Positions 1 through 5,693 are shown, counted from the first letter of the stretch. The stretch: 5,693 nt of DNA from an uncultured Bacilli bacterium (GCA_948801035.1 CAQHJP010000042.1:1-5693), one strand, 5' to 3'. Notes: generated from the sequence alone by a model not told the origin. Made by a program: numbers and translations.

Positions 1-459
1 AATGGTTTAAATAATACATATACATTTGATAATTTATCTCAAGATACTAATACAAATTATTATGCAAGATGTACTGATTTAGTAGATAATAAAAATGTAG
101 ATAGCATAGAATCTAAAACTTTAAAAATAACTAATCCTAAAATAGAAGGTTTAACAAAAGATTCTAATTGGGTAACAGAAAGAGATGTTAAAATTACTTA
201 TATAAATACAGGTATATTAGTCCCAAGTTATTATTTTAAATCAACTGTTGATGCCAAGTCTTTTATTGATGCTTCCTCATGCACAGATGCTTTAGAGTGC
301 AGTGGTTCTACTAAAGATATAAAAGCAAACACTTGGTATAAAGTTGATGCTATAGAAGTAATTTTAAAATATAATGTTAATGGTGAGGTATATGCTAAAA
401 CATTAGATGGCGTAAATACATCAGGAACATCATATTATAATATATCAAAAGTTGATAAT
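1..459 (+). repeat. Protein-coding repeat unit, copy 1 (partial)
   Basis: This is the first, 5'-truncated copy of the long repeat in the surface protein. Landmarks are YYARC at residues 20-24, NPKI at 45-48, the Cys pair C94/C100, CSGST then IKANTWYK at about 100-114, and a DN junction at 152-153 leading into the next domain. The block at bases 298-342 matches bases 895-939 at most codon positions, with mainly third-position differences between otherwise identical residues. This indicates an old tandem duplication kept under protein-level selection. Confidence 0.8.
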
Positions 460-1968
460 GGACCAACACTTTCTAGTATATCTAGTTTAAGTAGTAAAAC
501 AGATAGAATAGTTGTAGTAGCATCTTGTAGTGCTTTATCAGGCATTAAAACTTATGAATATTCTTTAAATGGTGGAGATTATGTTACTGGAACTTCTAAT
601 CACACATTTAGTAATTTAAATCAAAATACTAATTATACAGTTAAAGTTAGATGTACATCAAATTCAAATGTTTCTAGTGAAAGTGAGAGTAGTTCTATTA
701 AAACTAAAGAAATAGTAAATCCTAAAATTAAACAAATCGAGGCTCAAATAAATTCTGGATATACTTATGCTATAAATAGAAAAGTACAAATAACTTATGA
801 TGGTACAAACATAAATAATCCAAAATATTATTTTTATTCAACAGCAACAGCTACATCTAGTGTTTCAGTACAAGAATGTGACTCAAGTTTAAATTGTAGT
901 GGTTCAACAACTAATATAAAAGCAAATACATGGTATAAAGTATCATCTAATGTGAATTTATTATATTTTGAAACTGCTACATTACGTGCTATTACTAAAG
1001 ATGAATATAATAATTATAAAGGTTCTACTGACTATAGTATTGCAGATATTGATAATCAAGCTCCAGGAGTACCAAGCATTACATCTAATGTAAATTTAAA
1101 TGGAACTTTCTACACAGATATAAGAATTACAGCAACAGCAAGCGATAATATAGGAATACATCATATAGAAATGGATATTAATGGTGATGGAGTTCCTGAT
1201 ACAAGTGGTTCTTGGATACCAACAATTTCAAATGGAGGAACATGGACAGTTGGCGATGGATGGGTTGCTGATGCTAGATTTAGAGCAGTAGATAACGCTG
1301 GAAATGTATCAAGTTGGACAGGTACTTATCAAATTCGTAATGGATATGCACCAACTTTAGATTTTTATGATCATGCTTTTGCATATGGTGATAATAATTC
1401 TCTTCCATTTGGATATAATTGTGATGCTCAAGGATGTGCAGCTGTAAGTTGCAAAAATAATTCAACTGGGGAAACAGTAACTAATGTTGATCAACTACCT
1501 ATGGGATATAATTCAGTTACATGTTCAGTAAATGGAATTAATGGTCTTTCAACTAATAAAACACAAACAATTGAAGTTTATGGTTGGCTTGGTGGAGGCA
1601 GATCAGATATATTTGTAGGAGGATATGGATATAAATCAGGAAGCTCAGTTTATTTGCCACTTGATGGATCAAGCCAGTGGGGACCATACGCTAAAATACT
1701 TCCAGGAAATTATCATGTTCAAATAATTGGTAATAATTTACTTGATATGACTAGAATAGTTTATTATAATGGTGGAAACACTCATGTAAGCTTATTCAAT
1801 AATAGAGGTGGTAATACAGATTATTCAGCAAGTTTTACGTTATCTTCTTATGTATCTGATATAGAAGTAAATATAAGAAATAATCATACTTCTGTTGAAT
1901 CACCTATAGGTTATCATGGAAATGGTCTAATAAGAATTGATACAATTCATATTAAGCCATATAAGTAA
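1..1968 (+). CDS. Large repetitive cell-surface protein with FN3/Ig-like and HYR-like domains (5'-truncated)
   Basis: Frame 1 is open from base 1 to the TAA at 1966-1968, giving the last 655 residues of a longer protein; residue numbers here count from the window edge. Two copies of a ~199-residue unit, each FN3-like followed by a second beta domain, fill residues 1-153 (partial) and ~195-352. Residues ~354-448 look Ig-like, with a calcium-loop-like DINGDGVPD at 392-400 and the phrase DNAGNVSSW. Residues ~450-525 resemble a hyalin repeat (HYR), with VSCKNNSTG and later LPMGYNSVTC. Residues ~528-655 form a Gly/Asn/Tyr-rich, probably beta-sandwich tail of unknown family. There are eleven Cys, several at repeat-conserved spacing. 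No LPXTG motif or C-terminal membrane segment is present, so any anchor must be N-terminal and unseen. GTG at 952 is an internal Val codon, not a start. The role is probably adhesion or surface display (inference). GC is visibly higher than in the downstream genes. Confidence 0.92.
   Translation, partial: NGLNNTYTFDNLSQDTNTNYYARCTDLVDNKNVDSIESKTLKITNPKIEGLTKDSNWVTERDVKITYINTGILVPSYYFKSTVDAKSFIDASSCTDALECSGSTKDIKANTWYKVDAIEVILKYNVNGEVYAKTLDGVNTSGTSYYNISKVDNGPTLSSISSLSSKTDRIVVVASCSALSGIKTYEYSLNGGDYVTGTSNHTFSNLNQNTNYTVKVRCTSNSNVSSESESSSIKTKEIVNPKIKQIEAQINSGYTYAINRKVQITYDGTNINNPKYYFYSTATATSSVSVQECDSSLNCSGSTTNIKANTWYKVSSNVNLLYFETATLRAITKDEYNNYKGSTDYSIADIDNQAPGVPSITSNVNLNGTFYTDIRITATASDNIGIHHIEMDINGDGVPDTSGSWIPTISNGGTWTVGDGWVADARFRAVDNAGNVSSWTGTYQIRNGYAPTLDFYDHAFAYGDNNSLPFGYNCDAQGCAAVSCKNNSTGETVTNVDQLPMGYNSVTCSVNGINGLSTNKTQTIEVYGWLGGGRSDIFVGGYGYKSGSSVYLPLDGSSQWGPYAKILPGNYHVQIIGNNLLDMTRIVYYNGGNTHVSLFNNRGGNTDYSASFTLSSYVSDIEVNIRNNHTSVESPIGYHGNGLIRIDTIHIKPYK
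583..1056 (+). repeat. Protein-coding repeat unit, copy 2
   Basis: This second copy aligns with copy 1: VKVRC at residues 214-218, NPKI at 240-243, Cys pair C293/C299, CSGST then IKANTWYK at about 299-313, and a DN junction at 351-352. The offset is 199 residues (597 bases) from the Cys pair to the end, and about 194-195 residues at the earlier landmarks, so a few residues of insertion separate the copies. The left boundary is approximate because copy 1 is cut by the window edge. Confidence 0.78.
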
Positions 1969-1972
1969 ATTT

Positions 1973-2006
1973 AAAATAGGTAAAATTACCTATTTTTCTT
2001 TTGTTT
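1973..2006 (+). terminator. Rho-independent terminator after the surface-protein gene
   Basis: AAAATAGGTAA (1973-1983) is the exact reverse complement of TTACCTATTTT (1986-1996). With a minimal loop this gives a stem of about 10 bp, although only two to three G-C pairs stabilise it. A T-rich run interrupted by one C and one G follows to about 2006. It begins 4 bases after the TAA stop codon. The A-run on the left arm makes it nearly symmetric, so it could also work on the opposite strand. It should separate the surface-protein transcript from the glycan operon. Confidence 0.8.
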
Positions 2007-2018
2007 ATTATTTATTTT

Positions 2019-2027
2019 TGTTATAAT
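2019..2027 (+). promoter_or_regulatory. Candidate extended -10 promoter (TGTTATAAT) for the glycan operon
   Basis: A perfect TG-N-TATAAT lies in the only non-coding gap of the window, after the terminator and before the first operon gene. No good -35 is seen; TTTTGT at 1999-2004 has 17-base spacing but matches poorly. The start point would be near 2033-2035, only about 12-14 bases before the ATG and inside the Shine-Dalgarno site, which is awkward. A weaker alternative -10, TATTAT at 2006-2011, would leave a full leader. Such boxes arise easily by chance in AT-rich DNA. Confidence 0.45.
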
Positions 2028-2030
2028 TAT

Positions 2031-2036
2031 AAAGGA
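2031..2036 (+). promoter_or_regulatory. Ribosome binding site AAAGGA
   Basis: AAAGGA ends 10 bases before the ATG at 2047, a slightly long but usable spacing. It supports ATG 2047 as the start of the membrane protein. No in-frame ATG, GTG or TTG lies in the short gap upstream. Confidence 0.65.
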
Positions 2037-2046
2037 TAGTGATTGT

Positions 2047-3318
2047 ATGGAAAAATCAAAAAAATTAGTTAATTTATTAAGTACTTTAACACTTATATTT
2101 ATAATACTTTATTTAAATATTTATACAATTTATTTAACTATTGGATGTGGAATGTATCAAAATGTATCCTATGTATTATTTTTATTTGGGATGATAAGTT
2201 TAATTTTATATGTTGTTTATAAAATAATAAATAAGGAAAAAGCTAAATTAAAAGATGTAATTATATTACTTCTTATATTATGTGGAGCTATTTCATCTTT
2301 ATTTGCAATAAATCCTTATGTATCTATTTTTGGTAGTTTTGGTAGATATGAAGGCTTACTTGTAATTATAAGTTATTATATGTTTTTCTTGCTTGCAACT
2401 ACTATACCTTTAAAATATAAAAAAATTATAATGTATATATTTATTTTTACAGGTATTATAGAGGTACTTATTGGAAATATACAGTTTTTTAAAATAGGTA
2501 AAATTTTTAATTATGATAGAACTTATAATTTAATAATAAATGGCAAATATGCTACTGGAACTATGGGAAATCAGAATTTTTATTCTAGCTATGTTCTTAT
2601 GTGTTTACTTTTTAGTTTTGGTGGTATATTTAAATCGAGTAAAATATATAAAATAAATTATTTATGCTTAACTATATTTTTTATGTATGGTTTATTTATA
2701 GGTAATACTTTAGGATGTATATTAACTTTTATTTTATTAGGTGGTATAATACTTATTAAAAACATTAATAAATCTAATTATAAGAAATTTATATTATTTT
2801 TAGTTTTAATTTGTATTTTATTTAGTTCATTTATATTTTTATTTGATAAAAAATTAAACTTTAAAAAAAATATGATTAATAATATAAATGAGGTAGGAGA
2901 AATATTAAAAGGTAATATTAATGATTCAACAGGTACTGGTAGAATATATATTTGGAGAAAAAGTTTAAGTATGAGTTATAAGCATATTTTAACAGGTATT
3001 GGTATTGATAATTTAATATATATAGATAGTGGTAAATGTATTAAAGGATTAAAAGCTACTTGTTTTGATAAAGCACATAATGAATATATTCAAAAATATG
3101 TAACTGAAGGCATATTTTCTATTTTAATTTATTTATTTTTAATAGGATATGTTTTGAAAAAATGTAATAAAGAGACTCATTATCAAATTTATTTAGTAGT
3201 ATTAAGTTATATTATACAATCAACTTTTAATATAAGCGTTATTACAGTAGCACCTATATTTTATATTGTTTTAGGTTTTTTAGGAGGTAGGCATGAAGAA
3301 GATATTATTTGTAGCTAA
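2047..3318 (+). CDS. O-antigen ligase/polymerase family membrane protein (Wzy_C type)
   Basis: This 423-residue, very hydrophobic protein has roughly 11-12 predicted membrane segments (for example about 11-33, 41-60, 69-87, 104-119, 127-147, 178-195, 202-238, 247-266, 355-371, 379-413). The family pattern is seen as GRYEGLL (99-105), GTMGNQNF (171-178), then a large loop with TGTGRIYIWRKSL (295-307), ILTGIGIDN (314-322) and KAHNEYI..EG (342-355). H344 is the likely counterpart of the catalytic His of WaaL/PglL enzymes, with R299 or R305 as the conserved basic residue. Members polymerise lipid-linked repeat units (Wzy) or transfer glycans to a lipid, polymer or protein acceptor outside the membrane; sequence alone does not separate these roles. 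The loop carries an unusual Cys pair, C331 and C338, close to H344. It is the first gene of the operon, and its last 26 bases overlap the glycosyltransferase gene. Confidence 0.88.
   Translation: MEKSKKLVNLLSTLTLIFIILYLNIYTIYLTIGCGMYQNVSYVLFLFGMISLILYVVYKIINKEKAKLKDVIILLLILCGAISSLFAINPYVSIFGSFGRYEGLLVIISYYMFFLLATTIPLKYKKIIMYIFIFTGIIEVLIGNIQFFKIGKIFNYDRTYNLIINGKYATGTMGNQNFYSSYVLMCLLFSFGGIFKSSKIYKINYLCLTIFFMYGLFIGNTLGCILTFILLGGIILIKNINKSNYKKFILFLVLICILFSSFIFLFDKKLNFKKNMINNINEVGEILKGNINDSTGTGRIYIWRKSLSMSYKHILTGIGIDNLIYIDSGKCIKGLKATCFDKAHNEYIQKYVTEGIFSILIYLFLIGYVLKKCNKETHYQIYLVVLSYIIQSTFNISVITVAPIFYIVLGFLGGRHEEDIICS
3282..3287 (+). promoter_or_regulatory. Ribosome binding site AGGAGG inside the preceding gene
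   Basis: A perfect AGGAGG sits 5 bases before ATG 3293, within the last codons of the membrane-protein gene. It fixes the start of the glycosyltransferase despite the 26-base overlap and suggests translational coupling. Confidence 0.85.
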
Positions 3319-4396
3319 TAGTGATAATCATATAAATTTATGCTACCTACCATATATAAAATATTTAAGCAAAAATTATATTGTTGATGTTGCAACTAAT
3401 ACAGATTTAAAAATTTCAAATGCACGTAATAAATATAATATAGGTATTTCAAGAAAACCTTTTAGATTATGTAATATTAAAGCTATTTTTAAATTAAAAG
3501 ATATATTAGAAAAAGAAAAATATGATTTAATTTTAACTTCTACTCCTATGGGAAGTGTAGTAGCAAGAATATCTAAATGTTTATCAAAAGATAAATTTGT
3601 TAAACTTATATATACTGTTCATGGTTTTCATTTTTTTAAAGGAAATTTTAATTTAATTTATTTTCTAGTTGAAAAAATTTTAATGAGGTATGTTGATATT
3701 TTAATAACTATAAATTATGAAGATTATATTAATGCTTTAAAATATTTTAAGGTTGATACTAGGTTTATTGATGGTATAGGATATAATAGTAATTTATTTA
3801 ATACTAATTTAAATGATAGTCAAAAGATAAATTTAAAAAAAAGTTTAGGTATAAATGGTAAATTTGTAATTACATATGTAGCGGAGATATCAAAAAGAAA
3901 AAGACAAAAATATTTAATTAATACTTTATCTAAAATGAATTTAAATAATACTATAGTCTTACTTGTAGGATCTGATAATACAAATGGTAAAATAGAAAAA
4001 TTAATTAAAAAAAGAAAGTTAGAAAATCATATTAAATTAACTGGTTTTAGAAAAGATATTTCTAAAATTTTAGATATAACTGATTTAGTTATATCAGTAA
4101 GTAAACAAGAAGGACTTCCTTTAAATATAATGGAAGCTATGCATAAGAGAAAAGTTATAATGGTAACTGACTGTAGAGGTAATAGAGATTTAATAAAAAA
4201 TAATATAAATGGTATAGTAGTACCTATTAATAATAAAAAAATATTAATAGAAAAAATAAATTATGTAATAAATAATTATAGTGTTGTAAGTAATCTTGCT
4301 AGTAATAATGATTTTGTTCATAATTATAGTATTGATAATATTTTAAATAAATATATTGATATATTTATAGAAATATTAAGAGGGAGTAATTTATGA
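3293..4396 (+). CDS. Glycosyltransferase, GT-B fold, family 4 type
   Basis: This 367-residue protein has the usual length and two-domain order of GT4 enzymes. The N-terminal Rossmann half opens with KKILFVANSDNH (2-13) and contains YTVHGFHFFKG (107-117), a phrase typical of capsule and exopolysaccharide GT4 transferases. The C-terminal half starts near FVITYVAEISKRKRQ (191-205), where basic residues usually contact the donor phosphates. The EX7E signature follows as EGLPLNIME, with E273 and E281, then TDCRGNRDLI (292-301). It should retain sugar configuration while moving a sugar from a nucleotide donor to a lipid-linked acceptor at the cytoplasmic membrane face (family knowledge). Donor and acceptor cannot be named. 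There is no membrane segment or signal peptide. It overlaps its neighbours by 26 bases upstream and 4 bases (ATGA) downstream. It ends in TGA, which shows TGA is a stop codon here. Confidence 0.93.
   Translation: MKKILFVANSDNHINLCYLPYIKYLSKNYIVDVATNTDLKISNARNKYNIGISRKPFRLCNIKAIFKLKDILEKEKYDLILTSTPMGSVVARISKCLSKDKFVKLIYTVHGFHFFKGNFNLIYFLVEKILMRYVDILITINYEDYINALKYFKVDTRFIDGIGYNSNLFNTNLNDSQKINLKKSLGINGKFVITYVAEISKRKRQKYLINTLSKMNLNNTIVLLVGSDNTNGKIEKLIKKRKLENHIKLTGFRKDISKILDITDLVISVSKQEGLPLNIMEAMHKRKVIMVTDCRGNRDLIKNNINGIVVPINNKKILIEKINYVINNYSVVSNLASNNDFVHNYSIDNILNKYIDIFIEILRGSNL
4381..4386 (+). promoter_or_regulatory. Ribosome binding site AGGGAG for the radical SAM gene
   Basis: AGGGAG lies 6 bases before ATG 4393, inside the end of the glycosyltransferase gene. 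Together with the ATGA stop/start overlap it supports this start and coupled translation. Confidence 0.75.
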
Positions 4397-5442
4397 AAAA
4401 TGAAGATATTAAATTAATAGAAAATATTAAATATGGTGATGATACTTTTGTACTTAGATGGCATATGACTAGAATATGCAATTATGATTGTAAATTTTGT
4501 ATACAAGGAAATAAAAAAAATAAAATTTTAAGTAGTAAAGGTGAATCTCATAAACTTAGAATGGAAATTGCTGATAAGATAATTGAGTTTATAGAAAATG
4601 ATTTAAATAAAAATTTTAATAAATTAAATATATTTTTAATAGGTGGAGAGGTAACAATATTACCTGATTTTATAGATATATTAAAAAAATTTATAAATGT
4701 TAAATTTGATGGAAATGTTATAATACATATAACTACTAATAATTCTGCAAGCGAGGAAACTTTAATTAAAATTAAGGATTTATTTAATAATGTAGAAAAA
4801 AGATATTTTTCTTATTCAGCAAGTTTTTATAAGGATTATACAACTATAGAACAGTTTATGGACAAATTAAAGATATTATATTCAAATAAAAGATTATATC
4901 ATATAGCTTGTATAATGGAGAAGTATAAATTAAAAACACTATCTAAAAAAATGAAAAAATTTTTAAAAAAGCCGCCAATTTCGGTATCAGTAGGTTATCC
5001 TATATTAAATGATTCAGATTATTTTAATTTTATTAAAGCTAAGAAAAAATATAAAAATAAGGTTGATACAATTAATCCAATTATTATAAGAAAATATGAT
5101 ACTGACTTGTCTTTAAAATTTAGAAATAAATTAGCAAAGAGCGATAAAAAATTTATTAAAGTAACTTTAGTAAATGGTGAAAAAAGGTATTTCACTAATA
5201 CTCAAAAATTATCACTAGTTATAACTGATAAAGATTATTTTGATACATCTGATTTTATTTGTGATGCTGGAATAAGAAATATATCTATTGATAATGTAGG
5301 CGATATATGTAGATGTCCAACTGTAAGAAGTAAAGCTATACGTGGAAATGTTTTAAAGGATAAAATAGAACTACTTGATAAGCCAGAAAAATGCCAAAGC
5401 AATAGATGTAATTGTTCTTACTATAGAAAAATAGGAAGGTAA
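4393..5442 (+). CDS. Radical SAM enzyme with SPASM/twitch-like Cys-rich C-terminus
   Basis: This 349-residue protein has the radical SAM cluster motif CX3CX2C at C29, C33 and C36 (in RICNYDCKFC), which binds a [4Fe-4S] cluster and S-adenosylmethionine. IGGE at 83-86 fits the SAM-binding GGE motif and TTNNS at 114-118 fits a later strand of the barrel. The C-terminal 60 residues hold six more Cys: C290, C306, C308, C334, C339 and C341. The CDAGI..ID..GDICRC stretch resembles a SPASM/twitch domain, which carries auxiliary Fe-S clusters in enzymes acting on peptides, proteins or sugars. The spacing (CX12GX2CXC, then CX4CXC) departs from the canonical seven-Cys SPASM pattern. The enzyme is cytoplasmic. 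The substrate is unknown; both a sugar-tailoring and a peptide-maturation role are possible. It sits in the glycan operon between the glycosyltransferase and an asparagine synthetase-like gene. Confidence 0.9.
   Translation: MKNEDIKLIENIKYGDDTFVLRWHMTRICNYDCKFCIQGNKKNKILSSKGESHKLRMEIADKIIEFIENDLNKNFNKLNIFLIGGEVTILPDFIDILKKFINVKFDGNVIIHITTNNSASEETLIKIKDLFNNVEKRYFSYSASFYKDYTTIEQFMDKLKILYSNKRLYHIACIMEKYKLKTLSKKMKKFLKKPPISVSVGYPILNDSDYFNFIKAKKKYKNKVDTINPIIIRKYDTDLSLKFRNKLAKSDKKFIKVTLVNGEKRYFTNTQKLSLVITDKDYFDTSDFICDAGIRNISIDNVGDICRCPTVRSKAIRGNVLKDKIELLDKPEKCQSNRCNCSYYRKIGR
5433..5439 (+). promoter_or_regulatory. Ribosome binding site AGGAAGG for the last gene
   Basis: AGGAAGG lies 6 bases before ATG 5446 and overlaps the final codons of the radical SAM gene, whose TAA ends at 5442. 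It supports ATG 5446 as a real start. Confidence 0.8.
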
Positions 5443-5445
5443 TTT

Positions 5446-5693
5446 ATGGATTTTGTTGTAAAAAAAGAAAAATCTAAAATTAAGGTTTTGATTGATAATA
5501 AAGAAATTAAATACAAAAATAAATATTGTTTTATTATTGGTAATATTTATAATTTAGATGAATTTAAGTGTGATGTTACTAATATAACTGATAAAATTTT
5601 ATATTTATATGATTTATATAAAGCTGATTTATTTAATAAGTTAAATGGTGATTATGGTCTACTTATTATTGATGATGATAAAATAATTGCTGT
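5446..5693 (+). CDS. Asparagine synthetase-like protein, N-terminal fragment (3'-truncated)
   Basis: The frame is open from ATG 5446 to the window edge, giving 82 codons of a longer protein. Residues 51-77, with LYDLYK (54-59) and LFNKLNGDYGLLIIDD (62-77), match the late N-terminal domain of class B asparagine synthetase-like proteins, where a LNGxFAFxxxD-type strand is typical. In true glutamine-dependent enzymes Cys directly follows the start Met and is the glutaminase nucleophile. Here residue 2 is Asp and the N-terminus is shortened, so this domain cannot use glutamine in the usual way. Such degenerate N-domains are known in family members that make amide bonds by ATP-dependent activation, such as lasso peptide cyclases and beta-lactam synthetases, and in surface-polysaccharide amidating relatives. 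The synthetase domain that would confirm this lies beyond the window. It starts 3 bases after the radical SAM stop codon, in the same operon. Confidence 0.6.
   Translation, partial: MDFVVKKEKSKIKVLIDNKEIKYKNKYCFIIGNIYNLDEFKCDVTNITDKILYLYDLYKADLFNKLNGDYGLLIIDDDKIIA

Noticed and set aside
1280..1465. Minus-strand open frame of 61 codons
   Set aside because: It lies wholly inside the surface-protein gene on the opposite strand, has low-complexity His/Tyr/Leu-rich content and no ribosome binding site; it is a shadow frame.
952..1968. A separate gene starting at GTG 952
   Set aside because: The same frame is open back to base 1, no Shine-Dalgarno precedes 952, and the position falls within repeat copy 2, whose counterpart in copy 1 runs straight through. 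The GTG is an internal Val codon.
4394..4396. TGA read as tryptophan (Mycoplasma-type code)
   Set aside because: All tryptophans are TGG and reading through this TGA soon meets TAA. The TGA sits in a normal ATGA stop/start overlap, so it is a stop.
2863..4520. Runs of eight A in the three operon genes (near 2863, 3835 and 4513) as phase-variable slippage sites
   Set aside because: Such runs are expected in DNA this AT-rich with many Lys codons, all frames are intact, and there is no comparative evidence of length variation.
4393..5693. A definite lasso peptide or other RiPP cluster
   Set aside because: No precursor peptide, RRE or leader protease is visible, and only 82 residues of the asparagine synthetase-like protein are present. 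The surrounding genes are glycan-related, so this is kept as a hypothesis only.
1..5693. CRISPR arrays, tRNA or rRNA genes, insertion sequences
   Set aside because: No short regularly spaced direct repeats, no recognisable RNA gene, no transposase-like frame and no terminal inverted repeats were seen. The only non-coding stretch longer than a few bases is the 78-base gap at 1969-2046.

Overview
The window comes from a very AT-rich bacterium. Tryptophan is always TGG, no CDS contains an in-frame TGA, and one gene ends in TGA, so the standard bacterial code applies rather than the Mycoplasma code. Strong AGGAGG-type ribosome binding sites, tight gene packing and a huge Ig/FN3-like surface protein point to a low-GC Bacillota, perhaps an uncultured gut Bacilli or Clostridia lineage. 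The taxon is inferred from style only.

Layout: positions 1-1968 hold the 3' part of a large repetitive cell-surface protein whose beginning lies outside the window. It is an open frame from base 1, and no in-frame ATG, GTG or TTG occurs before base 952. It carries two copies of a roughly 199-residue unit, an Ig-like domain with a calcium-loop-like motif, a hyalin-repeat-like (HYR) domain and a C-terminal beta-rich domain. A compact hairpin terminator follows (1973-2006). The 78-base gap to the next gene also holds a candidate extended -10 promoter and a Shine-Dalgarno site.

Positions 2047-5693 are one tightly coupled operon on the + strand. It encodes a polytopic O-antigen ligase/polymerase-type membrane protein (2047-3318), a GT-B glycosyltransferase of family 4 type (3293-4396), a radical SAM enzyme with a SPASM/twitch-like Cys-rich tail (4393-5442), and the start of a protein resembling the N-terminal domain of asparagine synthetase (5446 to the window end). 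The first two junctions overlap by 26 and 4 bases and the third leaves 3 bases, each with a good ribosome binding site.

The first two operon genes indicate assembly of a cell-surface glycan: a cytoplasmic transferase builds a lipid-linked chain, and the membrane protein polymerises it or transfers it outside. The radical SAM enzyme and the asparagine synthetase-like protein are less usual partners. They suggest chemical tailoring, for example radical oxidation or epimerisation plus amide formation, of the glycan or of a peptide. That combination is the most interesting part of the window, but the substrate cannot be read from this sequence.
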